Both the position numbers and the translations under genes were made by a program. The notes beneath the pieces are model-generated. The model saw only the letters and a list, made by a program, of their open reading frames with translations, was not told the DNA's origin and did not search any database. Shown here in pieces: positions 53,436 to 62,142 of a DNA stretch of 64,000 bases. Each line of letters starts with the position of its first letter. Within the stretch, counting starts at the first letter, position 1. The stretch comes from Opitutales bacterium (GTDB lineage Bacteria > Verrucomicrobiota > Verrucomicrobiia > Opitutales > Oceanipulchritudinaceae): positions 36,736-100,735 of the forward strand of contig JAFGLA010000054.1 of assembly GCA_016928295.1 (NCBI GenBank). Reading direction: 5' to 3'.

Positions 53436-54110
53436 TTATGCTCTCGCACGACGGCGACGCCATGCGGCAAGAGCAAGGACACCCAGTCCGGCAAATGCGG
53501 CTGCCTGCGAAGGCTCAGGCACGGCGCTTATTTGAACCTGCGAGATAGTAAATAAATTATCATAGTTATCAAAATACGCATAGTGACTGTCCGACACATC
53601 ATAGGTCCCGACGTACGAGCTTAAAAATGTGCAAGGATTTGCCGTAGAGTCCAAATCCGTCGGCGCGAAGCCAGTTAGTGTAACATAAAAGCGTACAGTG
53701 CTGAGTTCTGTTCCCGAAGCCGACAGTCCAATACCGTAATCTTTACCAGTACCAGCATAAACCTCCAGGACTCCCGAACTATTATATAATAGCCTTGAGT
53801 AAGGATCGGAAGCAAATTGCGATGGACGCTCCCAGACGCCTGTTAAGCCCGTCCCGCTTATCGACGAGTAGATGTCAGCATCGTTATATGTATTCTCGTC
53901 CTTAAACGTGGCCACACTGTCATCAAAACTTCCCGTCGTCATCACCGCATCATTCAACACGATGGAAAAACTCACGTTTTGTCCGATGGTGTATCCGAAA
54001 TTGGTGGTATCCGACGTACCTGTGAATGTGAGTGTTACGTTGTTTGCTGACGCCGTGGACGCCAGAACCAACGCGGCACATGTGGCTGCGATTGCGTTTA
54101 GTATTTTCAT
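53436..54110 (-). CDS. PEP-CTERM sorting domain protein
   Basis: This protein has 224 residues from the ATG giving MKILNAIAA and a signal peptide ending STASA (about 23). The middle is Ser/Thr/Asp-rich and beta-like, with no recognised enzyme domain. The C-terminus is a textbook PEP-CTERM signal: VPEPSQ, a hydrophobic helix AAAFAGLGVLALAAW, then RRRRARA. Exosortase (EpsH/XrtA type) cuts such signals, and the proteins usually reach the cell surface or extracellular matrix. No exosortase is in the window. The gene is more A/T-rich than its neighbours. An upstream in-frame start exists but would spoil the signal peptide. Confidence 0.88.
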   Translation of the reverse strand: MKILNAIAATCAALVLASTASANNVTLTFTGTSDTTNFGYTIGQNVSFSIVLNDAVMTTGSFDDSVATFKDENTYNDADIYSSISGTGLTGVWERPSQFASDPYSRLLYNSSGVLEVYAGTGKDYGIGLSASGTELSTVRFYVTLTGFAPTDLDSTANPCTFLSSYVGTYDVSDSHYAYFDNYDNLFTISQVQISAVPEPSQAAAFAGLGVLALAAWRRRRARA

Positions 54111-54120
54111 GCGGGGACCT

Positions 54121-54136
54121 AGTATTAACAAATACT
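54121..54136. promoter_or_regulatory. Small palindrome just upstream of the PEP-CTERM gene
   Basis: AGTATT-AACA-AATACT lies 11 bases before the ATG (minus sense). It could be an operator or a 5' UTR stem; no further evidence. Confidence 0.3.
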
Positions 54137-54287
54137 CATCACGTTTGGCATGTTGAGTCAACTCCGCAAACCAGGACATTACCGCTATGGCAACCGGCTT
54201 CGTGGCAAGAACGAGGCTCCTGATAACAATGGGCTGATTTTCAGCGCAATACGCATTTTCCCAACGATAGTAGAAATCGTGGAAAAC

Positions 54288-54818
54288 TTAGATATATCCG
54301 CGGCTCTTGTGGACTGCGGCCTCGTGGACGTATTTTTCTGCCCATGGGCGCAGACTCGCCCTTTCCTTGTCAGTCAAGGGGCGGATCACTTTTGCAGGCA
54401 TACCTAGAACCATCGAACCGGGCGGCACAATCGTACCCTTTGTCACAAGCGCGCCAGCGCCGACAATGCTCTGCGCACCGATCACAGCGCCATCGAGCAC
54501 CGTGGCACGCATACCGATGAGGCACTCGTCGCCGATCTCGCAAGCGTGAAGCATCGCCGCGTGACCGACCGTCACGTACTTGCCGATTTTAACGCCGTAG
54601 TCGTCCGCAAGGTGCACAACGGTGCCGTCCTGAATGTTCGTTCCCTCCCCGACTTCGATCGAGTTGATGTCTCCGCGAAGAACCACGCAGGGCCACACGC
54701 TTGTGTTGGCACCAAGCGTCACGTCGCCGCAAATGACCGCGCTCTTTGCGACAAAGGCACTCGGGTCGATGCTCGGGGCCTTGTCCAGATACCGTTCAAG
54801 TCTTTCATCCAGATTCAT
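54288..54818 (-). CDS. Gamma-class carbonic anhydrase-like hexapeptide-repeat protein
   Basis: This 176-residue left-handed beta-helix protein starts at MNLDERLERYL (an ATG seven codons upstream is also in frame). The three zinc-ligand His positions of the gamma-CA/YrdA family are visible in GTVVHLADD and VGHAAMLHAC. The conserved VLRGDINSIEVGEGTNIQDG precedes them. Family members include true carbonic anhydrases and acyl-CoA-related proteins such as CaiE/PaaY, so catalysis is not certain. It lies between the PEP-CTERM gene and rarA on the same strand. Confidence 0.88.
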   Translation of the reverse strand: MNLDERLERYLDKAPSIDPSAFVAKSAVICGDVTLGANTSVWPCVVLRGDINSIEVGEGTNIQDGTVVHLADDYGVKIGKYVTVGHAAMLHACEIGDECLIGMRATVLDGAVIGAQSIVGAGALVTKGTIVPPGSMVLGMPAKVIRPLTDKERASLRPWAEKYVHEAAVHKSRGYI

Positions 54819-54907
54819 GAACGTATGATGCGCCTGCAAAGGACTTTCGTCCAGAAAAAGAGATTCCGTCTCAGTTAAGAGATTAACTTGTTAAGGGCCA
54901 AAAGCGG

Positions 54908-56317
54908 TCAAAGCTGCCCTTGAAGGCCTTGCTTGATTTCCTTCCAGCGGGCGAGCCTATCCGCCATCGAGGCCTCTGCACCCTGAAAACGCGGATCGTA
55001 TAGCTTGATGGGGTCGAGCATGTATTCCTGCCCGCTGATGTTCTCGGCGGCTTCGTGGCTGTAAATGTAACCCTCGCCGTTGCCCATCGCCTTGGCCGTC
55101 TTGGTGTGGGCATCCTTCAGCCAAGGCGGTACGTTCTGGAGCGGACCGCGCTTGATGGCCTCCTTGGCCGCAAAAATGGCGGTAGTCGCGCTGTTACTCT
55201 TGGGAGAGATCGCAAGAAACAGCGTCGCGTGGGCAAGGTTCAGCTCGCACTCGGGCGGGCCGACAAACTCCACAGCCTGCTGAGCGGCCACGGCCACGGT
55301 CAACGCGCGGCTGTCCGCAAGGCCGATGTCTTCCGAGGCCAGAATGACGAGCCTGCGCGCAATAAAGCGCGGGTCTTCGCCGCCGGAGAGCATCTTGGCA
55401 AGCCAATACATGGCAGCATCTGGATCGCAGCCGCGGACGCTCTTAATAAAAGCGGAAATTGTGTCGTAGTGTTCGTCCTGATCCGCGTCGTAGCGAATGT
55501 GCCGCTCCCTTGCGAAACTCTTGAGGTCTTCCTGTGTCACTTCACCGCCGAAGGGCGCCGCGAGGACGAGCGTTTCGAGCGCATTCAGGGCACGGCGGAG
55601 GTCCCCGTCGCTTATTCGTGCCACGCTTTGCAAAACCTCTTCACTTGCATGGACTTTCGTCCCCGCAAGGCCGCGTTCCACGTCATCCATCGCCCTTTGC
55701 AGAACGGTCAGAATCGCTTCCTGCGATACCGGCTCAAGGCGGAAGAGGTGGCTGCGCGACAAAAGGGGCGCGTTCACGTAATGACCCGGGGAGTGCGTTG
55801 TGGCTCCGATCAGGCGCAGGTTTCCAGCCTCGATGTCGGGCAGGAGCAGGTCTTGCTGGCTTTTGTTAAAGCGGTGGATCTCGTCGATAAAGAGCAGCAG
55901 GCGCTCTTCGGGCCTCGCCCTCGCCCAGCGCAGGATGTCGCGCAGCTCGGCCACGTTGCTAAGTACGGCGTTCACGCGCACAAAGCGGCTCTTCGTCTGG
56001 GCAGCTATGGCTTCGGCAAGGCTTGTCTTCCCACAACCCGGTGGGCCGTAGAGCATTATGCTGCCGTAGTTGTTCGAAGCTACAAGGCGAGGCAGCAGGC
56101 AGCCCTCGCCAACGATATGGTCCTGCCCGATGATTTCGGCAAGGCAGCGCGGGCGCATACGGGCCGCGAGCGGACGTTGCGATATGCCGCCGCGCGTCGG
56201 CTCGGCTCCAATCATTTCCCCGGGTGCCTCTTCGGCGCTGGCAGAAGCGGAAGCGGCGGGTTCCGCGCCTGAAGCGGGAACCTTTGCCGCGAAAAACTCT
56301 GTCTGATCGTCTGCCAC
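54908..56317 (-). CDS. rarA: Replication-associated recombination protein A (AAA+ ATPase)
   Basis: This 469-residue protein starts MADDQTEFFAAK, with a variable head of about 45 residues. It then has RPLAARMRPRCLAEIIGQDHI, Walker A GPPGCGKTS (about 91-99), Walker B LLLFIDEIHRFNKSQQD, sensor GATTHSP and arginine finger region SRSHLFRLEP. The C-terminal half carries the MgsA/RarA tetramerisation domain (YDTISAFIKSVRGCDPDAAMYWLAKML). RarA (MgsA, Mgs1/WRNIP1 family) acts at stalled replication forks. Confidence 0.95.
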   Translation of the reverse strand: MADDQTEFFAAKVPASGAEPAASASASAEEAPGEMIGAEPTRGGISQRPLAARMRPRCLAEIIGQDHIVGEGCLLPRLVASNNYGSIMLYGPPGCGKTSLAEAIAAQTKSRFVRVNAVLSNVAELRDILRWARARPEERLLLFIDEIHRFNKSQQDLLLPDIEAGNLRLIGATTHSPGHYVNAPLLSRSHLFRLEPVSQEAILTVLQRAMDDVERGLAGTKVHASEEVLQSVARISDGDLRRALNALETLVLAAPFGGEVTQEDLKSFARERHIRYDADQDEHYDTISAFIKSVRGCDPDAAMYWLAKMLSGGEDPRFIARRLVILASEDIGLADSRALTVAVAAQQAVEFVGPPECELNLAHATLFLAISPKSNSATTAIFAAKEAIKRGPLQNVPPWLKDAHTKTAKAMGNGEGYIYSHEAAENISGQEYMLDPIKLYDPRFQGAEASMADRLARWKEIKQGLQGQL

Positions 56318-56357
56318 GATTCCTTTATGAGCGTTTTACGCGGCAAGGTCAAAGCGA

Positions 56358-56545
56358 GTATACAAATGTGGGCCACCTCTAACAACTGGTTTCGTAGCGA
56401 GAACGAGGATTTGCGGAAGGATGGCAAGGCCTCGTAAGTGAGTAGTATTGGAGAAATCCAGCGAACTTTCGAAACGAAGCCAGACGCCGCAAAGACCGTT
56501 CGTAGTAGAAATCAAAGTTGTTAGAGGTGGCATGTGTACTCTTTT
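56358..56545. repeat. Intergenic element with perfect 16-bp inverted ends
   Basis: GCCACCTCTAACAACT at 56372-56387 is exactly inverted at 56516-56531, and flanking bases continue the symmetry imperfectly (TATACAAATGT / ATGTGTACT). Inside, next to the left arm, GGTTTCGTAGCGAGAACGAGG resembles sequence at about 54194-54214 upstream of another gene. It may be a small non-autonomous mobile or dispersed repeat (MITE-like). It fills the rarA-feoB gap. Confidence 0.6.
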
Positions 56546-58496
56546 ATGCGATTAGCCGCCAGAAGAGCGCAAAGAGCGTGCACAGCACCAAGCCGAAGCC
56601 TAGCGGCATGGCGGCGGACCAGAAGGCCCAGCGCAGGCTCTTTGTCTCCTTGTATATAGTGTAAATCGTCGTCGAACAGGGGTTGTGACAAAGGCAGAAA
56701 AGCATCATGGACAAGGCCGTAAGCGTGGTCCAACCGGCGGCATCGAGCATTGCGCGGACGCTGCCCGCCTCCTCCGGCTCAAAGAGCATTCCTGAGCCGT
56801 TACCCGCCACCGCGCCGGACAGGGTTAGCGTGAGCATCAGAATCGTGGGCACGACGATTTCGTTCGCCGGTACGGCAATGATGTAGGCCAAAAGTATCAC
56901 GCCGTTAAGCCCCATGAGCCAGCCAAGCGGGGAAAGCCCTTCTACAAGCCAGTAAGCGAGCGGAGCGTCCGCAATGCTGACGTTTGCGACAAGCCATATG
57001 ACAGCCCCCGCGGGAACGGCGAACACAACGGCCCGCCACAGGACAAAGAGCGTGCGGTCGATTAGCGAGGTGTAGATAATCTGCCAGAGACAGGGGCTGC
57101 GAAGGGGCGGGATTTCAAGGTGAAAGGAGCAGTGCTCGCCCTTCAAGAGAGTCTTGGACAGCATCCACGCGCTAACCAAGCTAAGAGCCACGCCGAGCAG
57201 GGCCACCGCGAGAACGGCGCCCATTGAGGCCAGGCTGCCCCAGCCTTCGGGAGCGAGCGGAGCGACAAATAGCGAGGCAAGCAGGATGAGCGTCGGCCAG
57301 CGCCCGTTGCAGAGTGCAAAGTTGTTTGTAAGTATCGCGACAAGTCTTTCGCGCGGGCTTTCAATTATGCGCGCGGCGACGACGCCTGCCGCGTTGCAGC
57401 CATAGCCCATCGCCATAGTGAGTGCCTGCTTGCCGTGCGCGCCTGCGCGGGAGAAAAGCCCGTCCATGTTGAAGGCTACTCGCGGCAGATAGCCGAGGTC
57501 TTCAAGCAGGGTGAACATCGGGAAAAAAATCGCCATCGGCGGCAGCATGACAGCTATCACCCATGCTCCGGCCAGATACATGCCGTCAACCAGAATGCCG
57601 GATAGCCACGCTGGCGCGCCCGTCGCATCGACAAGGCCTTTTAGCTGCGGGTGCCCCCAGCCAACAAGAAGCTGGTCCAGAAGCGATGACGGGTAGTTGG
57701 CGCCTTGGATTGTGAGCCATAGCACGAGCGCGAATATCAGGAACATTATCGGGAAGGCGGTCCAGCGGCTCGTGAGCAGCCAGTCAAGCCCGCCGCGCCA
57801 GTCTACGCCGAAACGCGGGGCAAAGCTGCTGACGCATTCCTTCACAATGCGGTTGGCTTTTAGATAAAGGTCTTCGCTATCCGGCAGCTTCGCGTTTGGC
57901 GCTACTTCGCGCTGCGGTGCGGCCTTTGCCATTTCCAGGGCTTTGCGGCGCAGTTCGCCGATGCCCTGTCCGCGACGTGCCGCCATGGGAATGACGGGCA
58001 AGCCGAGAGAGGCTTCCAGCTTTTCGCAGTCCACCTTTATCCCGCGGCTCTGCGCTTCGTCTATCAGGTTGAGCGCGACGACGACCTTGCCGTGAATGGC
58101 CATCACCTGAAGGCATAGCAGGAGGTTGCGCTCCAGCGCCGTTGCGTCCGCGACGACGATTGTAAGGTCCGGTTCGGTGCTCCGCAGAAACTCGCTAACG
58201 ACCTGTTCGTCGTTGTCGGCAGCTTCAAGGGAGTAAGTCCCGGGCAGGTCCACAATTTTGAAAGTCTTGCCGCCTTCCTCGAACACGCCTTCGGCCAGAG
58301 CCGTCGTCTTGCCGGGCCAGTTACCCGTGTGCTGGCGCATTCCGGTCAGGCGGTTGAACACGGTGCTTTTGCCCGTGTTAGGGTTGCCGATAAGGGCTAC
58401 GAGGTAGTCGCTCTTGCCGCCAAGTAGAGCCATACGCGTTTGCATGGCTTTGCCGAGGGCACAGTTCGCACATGCTGCCGGATTGTGTGAGGACAT
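56544..58496 (-). CDS. feoB: Ferrous iron transport protein B
   Basis: This 650-residue protein starts with a Cys-containing head (CANC). It then has a G domain: G1 GNPNTGKST (37-45), G3 DLPGTYSLE and G4 NLID. A GDI-like helical segment and a large membrane domain with two Gate regions follow (for example GYGCNAAGVVAARIIESPRERL and PANEIVVPTILM). FeoB imports Fe2+ across the inner membrane, mostly in low-oxygen conditions. It is somewhat shorter than E. coli FeoB. feoA lies 122 bases upstream with a Fur-like site between. Confidence 0.94.
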   Translation of the reverse strand: MSSHNPAACANCALGKAMQTRMALLGGKSDYLVALIGNPNTGKSTVFNRLTGMRQHTGNWPGKTTALAEGVFEEGGKTFKIVDLPGTYSLEAADNDEQVVSEFLRSTEPDLTIVVADATALERNLLLCLQVMAIHGKVVVALNLIDEAQSRGIKVDCEKLEASLGLPVIPMAARRGQGIGELRRKALEMAKAAPQREVAPNAKLPDSEDLYLKANRIVKECVSSFAPRFGVDWRGGLDWLLTSRWTAFPIMFLIFALVLWLTIQGANYPSSLLDQLLVGWGHPQLKGLVDATGAPAWLSGILVDGMYLAGAWVIAVMLPPMAIFFPMFTLLEDLGYLPRVAFNMDGLFSRAGAHGKQALTMAMGYGCNAAGVVAARIIESPRERLVAILTNNFALCNGRWPTLILLASLFVAPLAPEGWGSLASMGAVLAVALLGVALSLVSAWMLSKTLLKGEHCSFHLEIPPLRSPCLWQIIYTSLIDRTLFVLWRAVVFAVPAGAVIWLVANVSIADAPLAYWLVEGLSPLGWLMGLNGVILLAYIIAVPANEIVVPTILMLTLTLSGAVAGNGSGMLFEPEEAGSVRAMLDAAGWTTLTALSMMLFCLCHNPCSTTIYTIYKETKSLRWAFWSAAMPLGFGLVLCTLFALFWRLIA

Positions 58497-58589
58497 GGGT
58501 GAATAAAATGCCTGTATGGAAACGATGCGACAATAGCCGCTTCAATCATGAAATACGCGCCTCTTTTGGGGAAGCGCGCATTTTGCAAT

Positions 58590-58608
58590 AAAATGATTAT
58601 CAGTGTTC
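58590..58608 (-). promoter_or_regulatory. Possible Fur box between feoA and feoB
   Basis: Read on the minus strand the site contains CTGATAATCATTTTATT, matching the central TGATAATCATT of the classical 19-bp Fur box. It lies about 95 bases before the feoB start, inside the feoA-feoB gap, so feoB may have its own iron-controlled promoter. Confidence 0.5.
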
Positions 58609-58618
58609 TGTGAAGAGC

Positions 58619-58921
58619 TTACATCTCTTCCACGGCGACCATGTTGGCCTGGGCGGGGCGCAGAGCCATCGTGACACCGCGCAGACGGAAGGCTATCGGA
58701 CCGCCGAACGGGGCCTGTTCAGCCCTTTCGATGACTGAACCCGGGACCAGCCCCAGATCCATCATCCTGCGCCGCTCAAATCCGCGGCAGCTCGGTGCCA
58801 GCTCGACAATTCTCGCTGCCGAACCGGGCCGGAGCGCGTCCAAGCTGCGGGCCTTGCCCGTCCCGACGCCGGAACGTTCATCCAGAACCCTGAACCTTAA
58901 ACGCTTGCTGAAATTCATCAT
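58619..58921 (-). CDS. feoA: Ferrous iron transport protein A
   Basis: This 100-residue SH3-like protein has the FeoA core SLDALRPGSAARIVEL, then GFERRRMMDLGLVPGSVIE, PFGGPIAFRLRGVTMALRPAQANMVAVEE. It is thought to help FeoB through protein contact. The first 25 residues are an extra basic head. A Met codon immediately after the start offers an alternative. It is upstream of feoB on the same strand. Confidence 0.92.
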   Translation of the reverse strand: MMNFSKRLRFRVLDERSGVGTGKARSLDALRPGSAARIVELAPSCRGFERRRMMDLGLVPGSVIERAEQAPFGGPIAFRLRGVTMALRPAQANMVAVEEM

Positions 58922-59116
58922 GGCTTTGACTTCCCTTTTCTACATACTTTGATTGCTCAAAATACCTTCTTTGTCAAATGATATTTTAGATTTTGTATTC
59001 CATCTTTTTATAGGAGCCACGAATCGAATACTTAATCCCAGCATTTTCAAAAACGACCTGCATCTTTTGCATTTGTTGGCTTTGCGCCCTTGCGTAAAGA
59101 AGACAAAATAGTGGAC

Positions 59117-60169
59117 ATGATAAAAATCGCCATTATCGGAACGGGTTGGTGGGCAGGAGTTCATGCGGGCGAATATGCCAAAGATCCTCGTACTAAACTT
59201 GTTGCCGTTTGCGGAACGAGCATCGGGAAAGCAGCCGCCTTCGCCGCCGAGCATGGAGCTGAGAGGGCGTATGATAACTTTAGCGCCATGCTTGCAGACG
59301 GGAATGTTGACGCAGTGGCTATTGTCACGCCCGACTGCACACATTGCGATTACGCCATCATGGCACTGGAAGCTGGGTTGCACGTAATTTGCGAAAAACC
59401 GCTGGCATTTTGCGTGGAAGAAGCCACGCGCATGGCCGAGGCAGCGAAACGCTCTGGCCGCGTAAACATGGTCAACTTCTCCTACCGCAAGAGTGCGGCT
59501 TTATATAAAGCCGTGGAAATGGTGAAAGCTGGCGAACTTGGACGAATCTATCACGCCGAGGCCAAGTATTTCCAAAACTGGCTCCTCTCCAAAGACCAGG
59601 GGGATTGGCGAAATGAACGCAAGTGGCTCTGGCGTCTGTCTTCGGCCCACGGGAGCAAAGGCGCGCTTGGCGATACCGGAGTTCACATTCTCGACTTTGC
59701 GACTCTGCCGCTTGGAAAGGCAAGAAACCTGCACTGCCGCCTCAAGACCTTCGACAAGGCTCCCGATGGGCGCATCGGGGAATATGTTTTGGACGTGAAC
59801 GATACCGCGCTAATCGACATGGAGATGGAAAGCGGAGCTTTGCTAAACGTTCAGGTAACACGCATGGCCTGTGGCCACCCGAACAAAGTCAGCCTCTGCA
59901 TATACGGAGAAAAGGCCGCCATAGACATCGACTTGGACAGGGGTTGGGACAGTCTGAAAATCGCCAGACTGGATGCCGACGGGCGTCAGCTTGACTGGGA
60001 AACGCTGAACCTTGCTCCTCTTCCATCCATATTCACGCGTTTCATCGACGCGGTGGGAAAAGGACGTTTGGAGGAACCCGATTTTGCAAGAGGGTTGGAA
60101 ATACAGAGCTTGTTGGAAGCCTGCGAAAAATCGGATCAAGAGGCGGGAACGGCAATAACTGTAGGCTAA
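59117..60169 (+). CDS. Gfo/Idh/MocA family oxidoreductase
   Basis: This 350-residue dehydrogenase has an N-terminal Rossmann domain IKIAIIGTGWWAG (2-14) and the active-region motif CEKPLAF (about 97-103), whose Lys is conserved. A C-terminal alpha/beta domain binds the substrate (EFADTGVH-like LGDTGVHILDFA). Family members oxidise sugars, inositols or related compounds with NAD(P). The substrate is unknown. It stands alone on the plus strand between feoA and hemA, ending four bases into the convergent hemA stop region. Confidence 0.9.
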   Translation: MIKIAIIGTGWWAGVHAGEYAKDPRTKLVAVCGTSIGKAAAFAAEHGAERAYDNFSAMLADGNVDAVAIVTPDCTHCDYAIMALEAGLHVICEKPLAFCVEEATRMAEAAKRSGRVNMVNFSYRKSAALYKAVEMVKAGELGRIYHAEAKYFQNWLLSKDQGDWRNERKWLWRLSSAHGSKGALGDTGVHILDFATLPLGKARNLHCRLKTFDKAPDGRIGEYVLDVNDTALIDMEMESGALLNVQVTRMACGHPNKVSLCIYGEKAAIDIDLDRGWDSLKIARLDADGRQLDWETLNLAPLPSIFTRFIDAVGKGRLEEPDFARGLEIQSLLEACEKSDQEAGTAITVG

Positions 60170-61287
60170 GAACCTGAATCCGAGCGAGTGTTCTCCACGC
60201 TTCCGCAAAGAGGTGAATGCCTTTCGCCTCTTTCAACTTCAAGCTCATCACAAGCTCCGTTGACGCGCCTTTGCAGGTCTTCCCAAAGCGAGGCCGCCTT
60301 TTGCATGATAAACTCGCGGCACAACTCCACCTCTGCCATGCGCCCGCGCATGTTCTCGTTGGCCATGTCTGCAAGGTCGCTGAACGAGTAAAGGAACACG
60401 TCGCTCAAATCCGCCACGGATTCGTCCACGTCGTGCGGCACGGCAAGGTCGATAAGAAACAGGGGACGGACTGCGCGGCGGTTCATTGCACTTCTTACCT
60501 CGTCCCTGCTTAGCACCACGGCAGGCGAGGAAGTACAAAGTATCACAATGTCGCTTTCCGTAATCTCATCTTTCCAAGACGAAAAATCAATTACGCGAGC
60601 GCCGATGCTCTCCGACAACGTCTGCGCATGACCGGCGGTCCTGCTCGTGACAACAATATCGCCCGCGCCACGCAGCTTCATGGCCCGCGCCACATCAGCC
60701 CCCACCTGACCGGACCCAACCACCATTATGCGGCTCTTGTCCAAGTCCCCGTGTATGCGCCGCGCAAGCTCCACCGCAACCGCGCCAAGGCTTACCTGCC
60801 CCAGGCAGATGCCGCTGTGCTCCCGCGCCCACTTGGCGGCCTGAAAACTCTTCTGAAAGAGCCTGTGAAGGGCTGCGCAAAGCTGCCCCTTCTCCGCCGC
60901 CTCGGCGTAAGCCTGCTTCACCTGCCCGAGAATCTCCGTCTCGCCTATCATCTGGCTGTCCAACCCCGAGCACACCTGCATGAGGTGCCGCGCGACATCC
61001 GCGCCCTGTCTCCGGTAGCCGTAACGCTCCAGACCGGCGATGCCAAGCCCCGTCGCCTTGCAAAAAAGCTCCTCCGCCCTTTCAAGCGCCGACGCATCGT
61101 CCGCAAGCGCGTACAATTCCACCCTGTTGCAGGTGCATAGAAGCAGGAACCCGTCCAGACGCTCAAGCGCGGACAGCTCTTTGCTCAAAGCGTCGCGCCG
61201 TACCGCGTCCAAAGACATGCACTCGCGCAAGCCAAGCGGCGCGGAGCGGTGACTTGCGCCGACGAGCAAAAGCTCCGGCCCGCTCAC
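60166..61287 (-). CDS. hemA: Glutamyl-tRNA reductase
   Basis: This protein has 373 residues from the GTG at 61287 (VSGPELLLVGASHRSAPLGLRE). The GTG overlaps the upstream gene's TGA stop (GTGA), so translational coupling is likely. It makes glutamate-1-semialdehyde from glutamyl-tRNA, the first committed step of the C5 heme pathway. The thioester Cys lies in CTCNRVE (residue 53). The NADPH domain has VVGSGQVGADVARAM, and the C-terminal dimerisation domain is helical. The 3' end overlaps the end of the Gfo/Idh/MocA gene by four bases. Confidence 0.95.
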   Translation of the reverse strand: MSGPELLLVGASHRSAPLGLRECMSLDAVRRDALSKELSALERLDGFLLLCTCNRVELYALADDASALERAEELFCKATGLGIAGLERYGYRRQGADVARHLMQVCSGLDSQMIGETEILGQVKQAYAEAAEKGQLCAALHRLFQKSFQAAKWAREHSGICLGQVSLGAVAVELARRIHGDLDKSRIMVVGSGQVGADVARAMKLRGAGDIVVTSRTAGHAQTLSESIGARVIDFSSWKDEITESDIVILCTSSPAVVLSRDEVRSAMNRRAVRPLFLIDLAVPHDVDESVADLSDVFLYSFSDLADMANENMRGRMAEVELCREFIMQKAASLWEDLQRRVNGACDELEVERGERHSPLCGSVENTRSDSGS

Positions 61288-62126
61288 GGCTGCACCTCCA
61301 CGGCGGAAGCCGCATCTTTGTTCGTGCCCCAAGCCCCGCTGTGCTGCACCGGGTACAGAGTGAAGAGGGCCAGCGCGAAGAGCAGTATCCCCGCCAAGGC
61401 AAGCCTTCGCCCGTGCAGAACGCCCAGCATTCTAAGCCCAAGTACAACGACGTAGCCGAACAGGACCAGCGACGCGAATAGGAGCTTCATCCCGCTGACA
61501 CTGCCCTGCCCGAAAAGGTACCACCAGCAGCCCGCGCCGATAGCCGCCGTATATACGCCAAGGCCCACTTGCAGAAGGCGCAGGTTGACGGCATCCAGTT
61601 CCCGAAGCGAAGGAAGCAGCGCGAAGATGTTTGCCCAGCGGCGCTTGCGTATGCCAAAGAGCTGAATGAGATACATGGCGGAGTTTATCGCAACAAGAGC
61701 GAAAGCTCCGTAGGCAAAAAGGGACAGACCAGCGTGCGCGCTTACAATAAGAGGCAGTTCCTCGCGCATCTTTTCACTGCCGACGTAGTTTGCCCCCATG
61801 CACAACAGTCCGGCCAAAGCTGCGGTAAAAAACGCGGGCATAGAGGAGCGGAACAAGAGAGCCACGATGAAATAAGTGGCAACGAGCGACCAGGCCACGA
61901 AAAGAAGCAGCTCCTGCGCGTTGGCTATCGGGCAGTGGCCGGTGCGAATGCCGCTCTCGACAAGGCTCGCCGTGTGTAGCACAAACGCCGTTGCAAGGCC
62001 CGCCCAGGCAAGCCTGCCCGTAAATACGCCAGCCCTTGTCCCCCGTCCGTACAAGCGCGGCAGCCACAGTGCGAATGCGGCAAGGTAAGCGCAGGCAAGC
62101 AGCGCCGGTATCATGAAGTGGTCCAT
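61284..62126 (-). CDS. HemX/CcsA-like cytochrome c assembly membrane protein
   Basis: This 280-residue protein has eight predicted membrane helices. Family features are GHCPIANAQELLLFVAWSL near residue 65 and VSAHAGLSLFAYGAFALVAINSAMYLIQ near 130. The Trp-rich WWD heme loop of true CcsA is only weakly kept (GCWWYLFGQGSVSG lacks the Asp-Pro). This fits HemX, the membrane partner of glutamyl-tRNA reductase in some bacteria, and the gene is coupled to hemA by a 4-base overlap. Function as heme handler or GluTR regulator is inferred. Confidence 0.8.
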   Translation of the reverse strand: MDHFMIPALLACAYLAAFALWLPRLYGRGTRAGVFTGRLAWAGLATAFVLHTASLVESGIRTGHCPIANAQELLLFVAWSLVATYFIVALLFRSSMPAFFTAALAGLLCMGANYVGSEKMREELPLIVSAHAGLSLFAYGAFALVAINSAMYLIQLFGIRKRRWANIFALLPSLRELDAVNLRLLQVGLGVYTAAIGAGCWWYLFGQGSVSGMKLLFASLVLFGYVVVLGLRMLGVLHGRRLALAGILLFALALFTLYPVQHSGAWGTNKDAASAVEVQP

Positions 62127-62142
62127 TGCAAAGAGGCAGTCG

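Noticed and set aside
55055..56272. Plus-strand frame of 405 codons opposite rarA
   Set aside because: It is an antisense shadow of an intact RarA with all AAA+ motifs.
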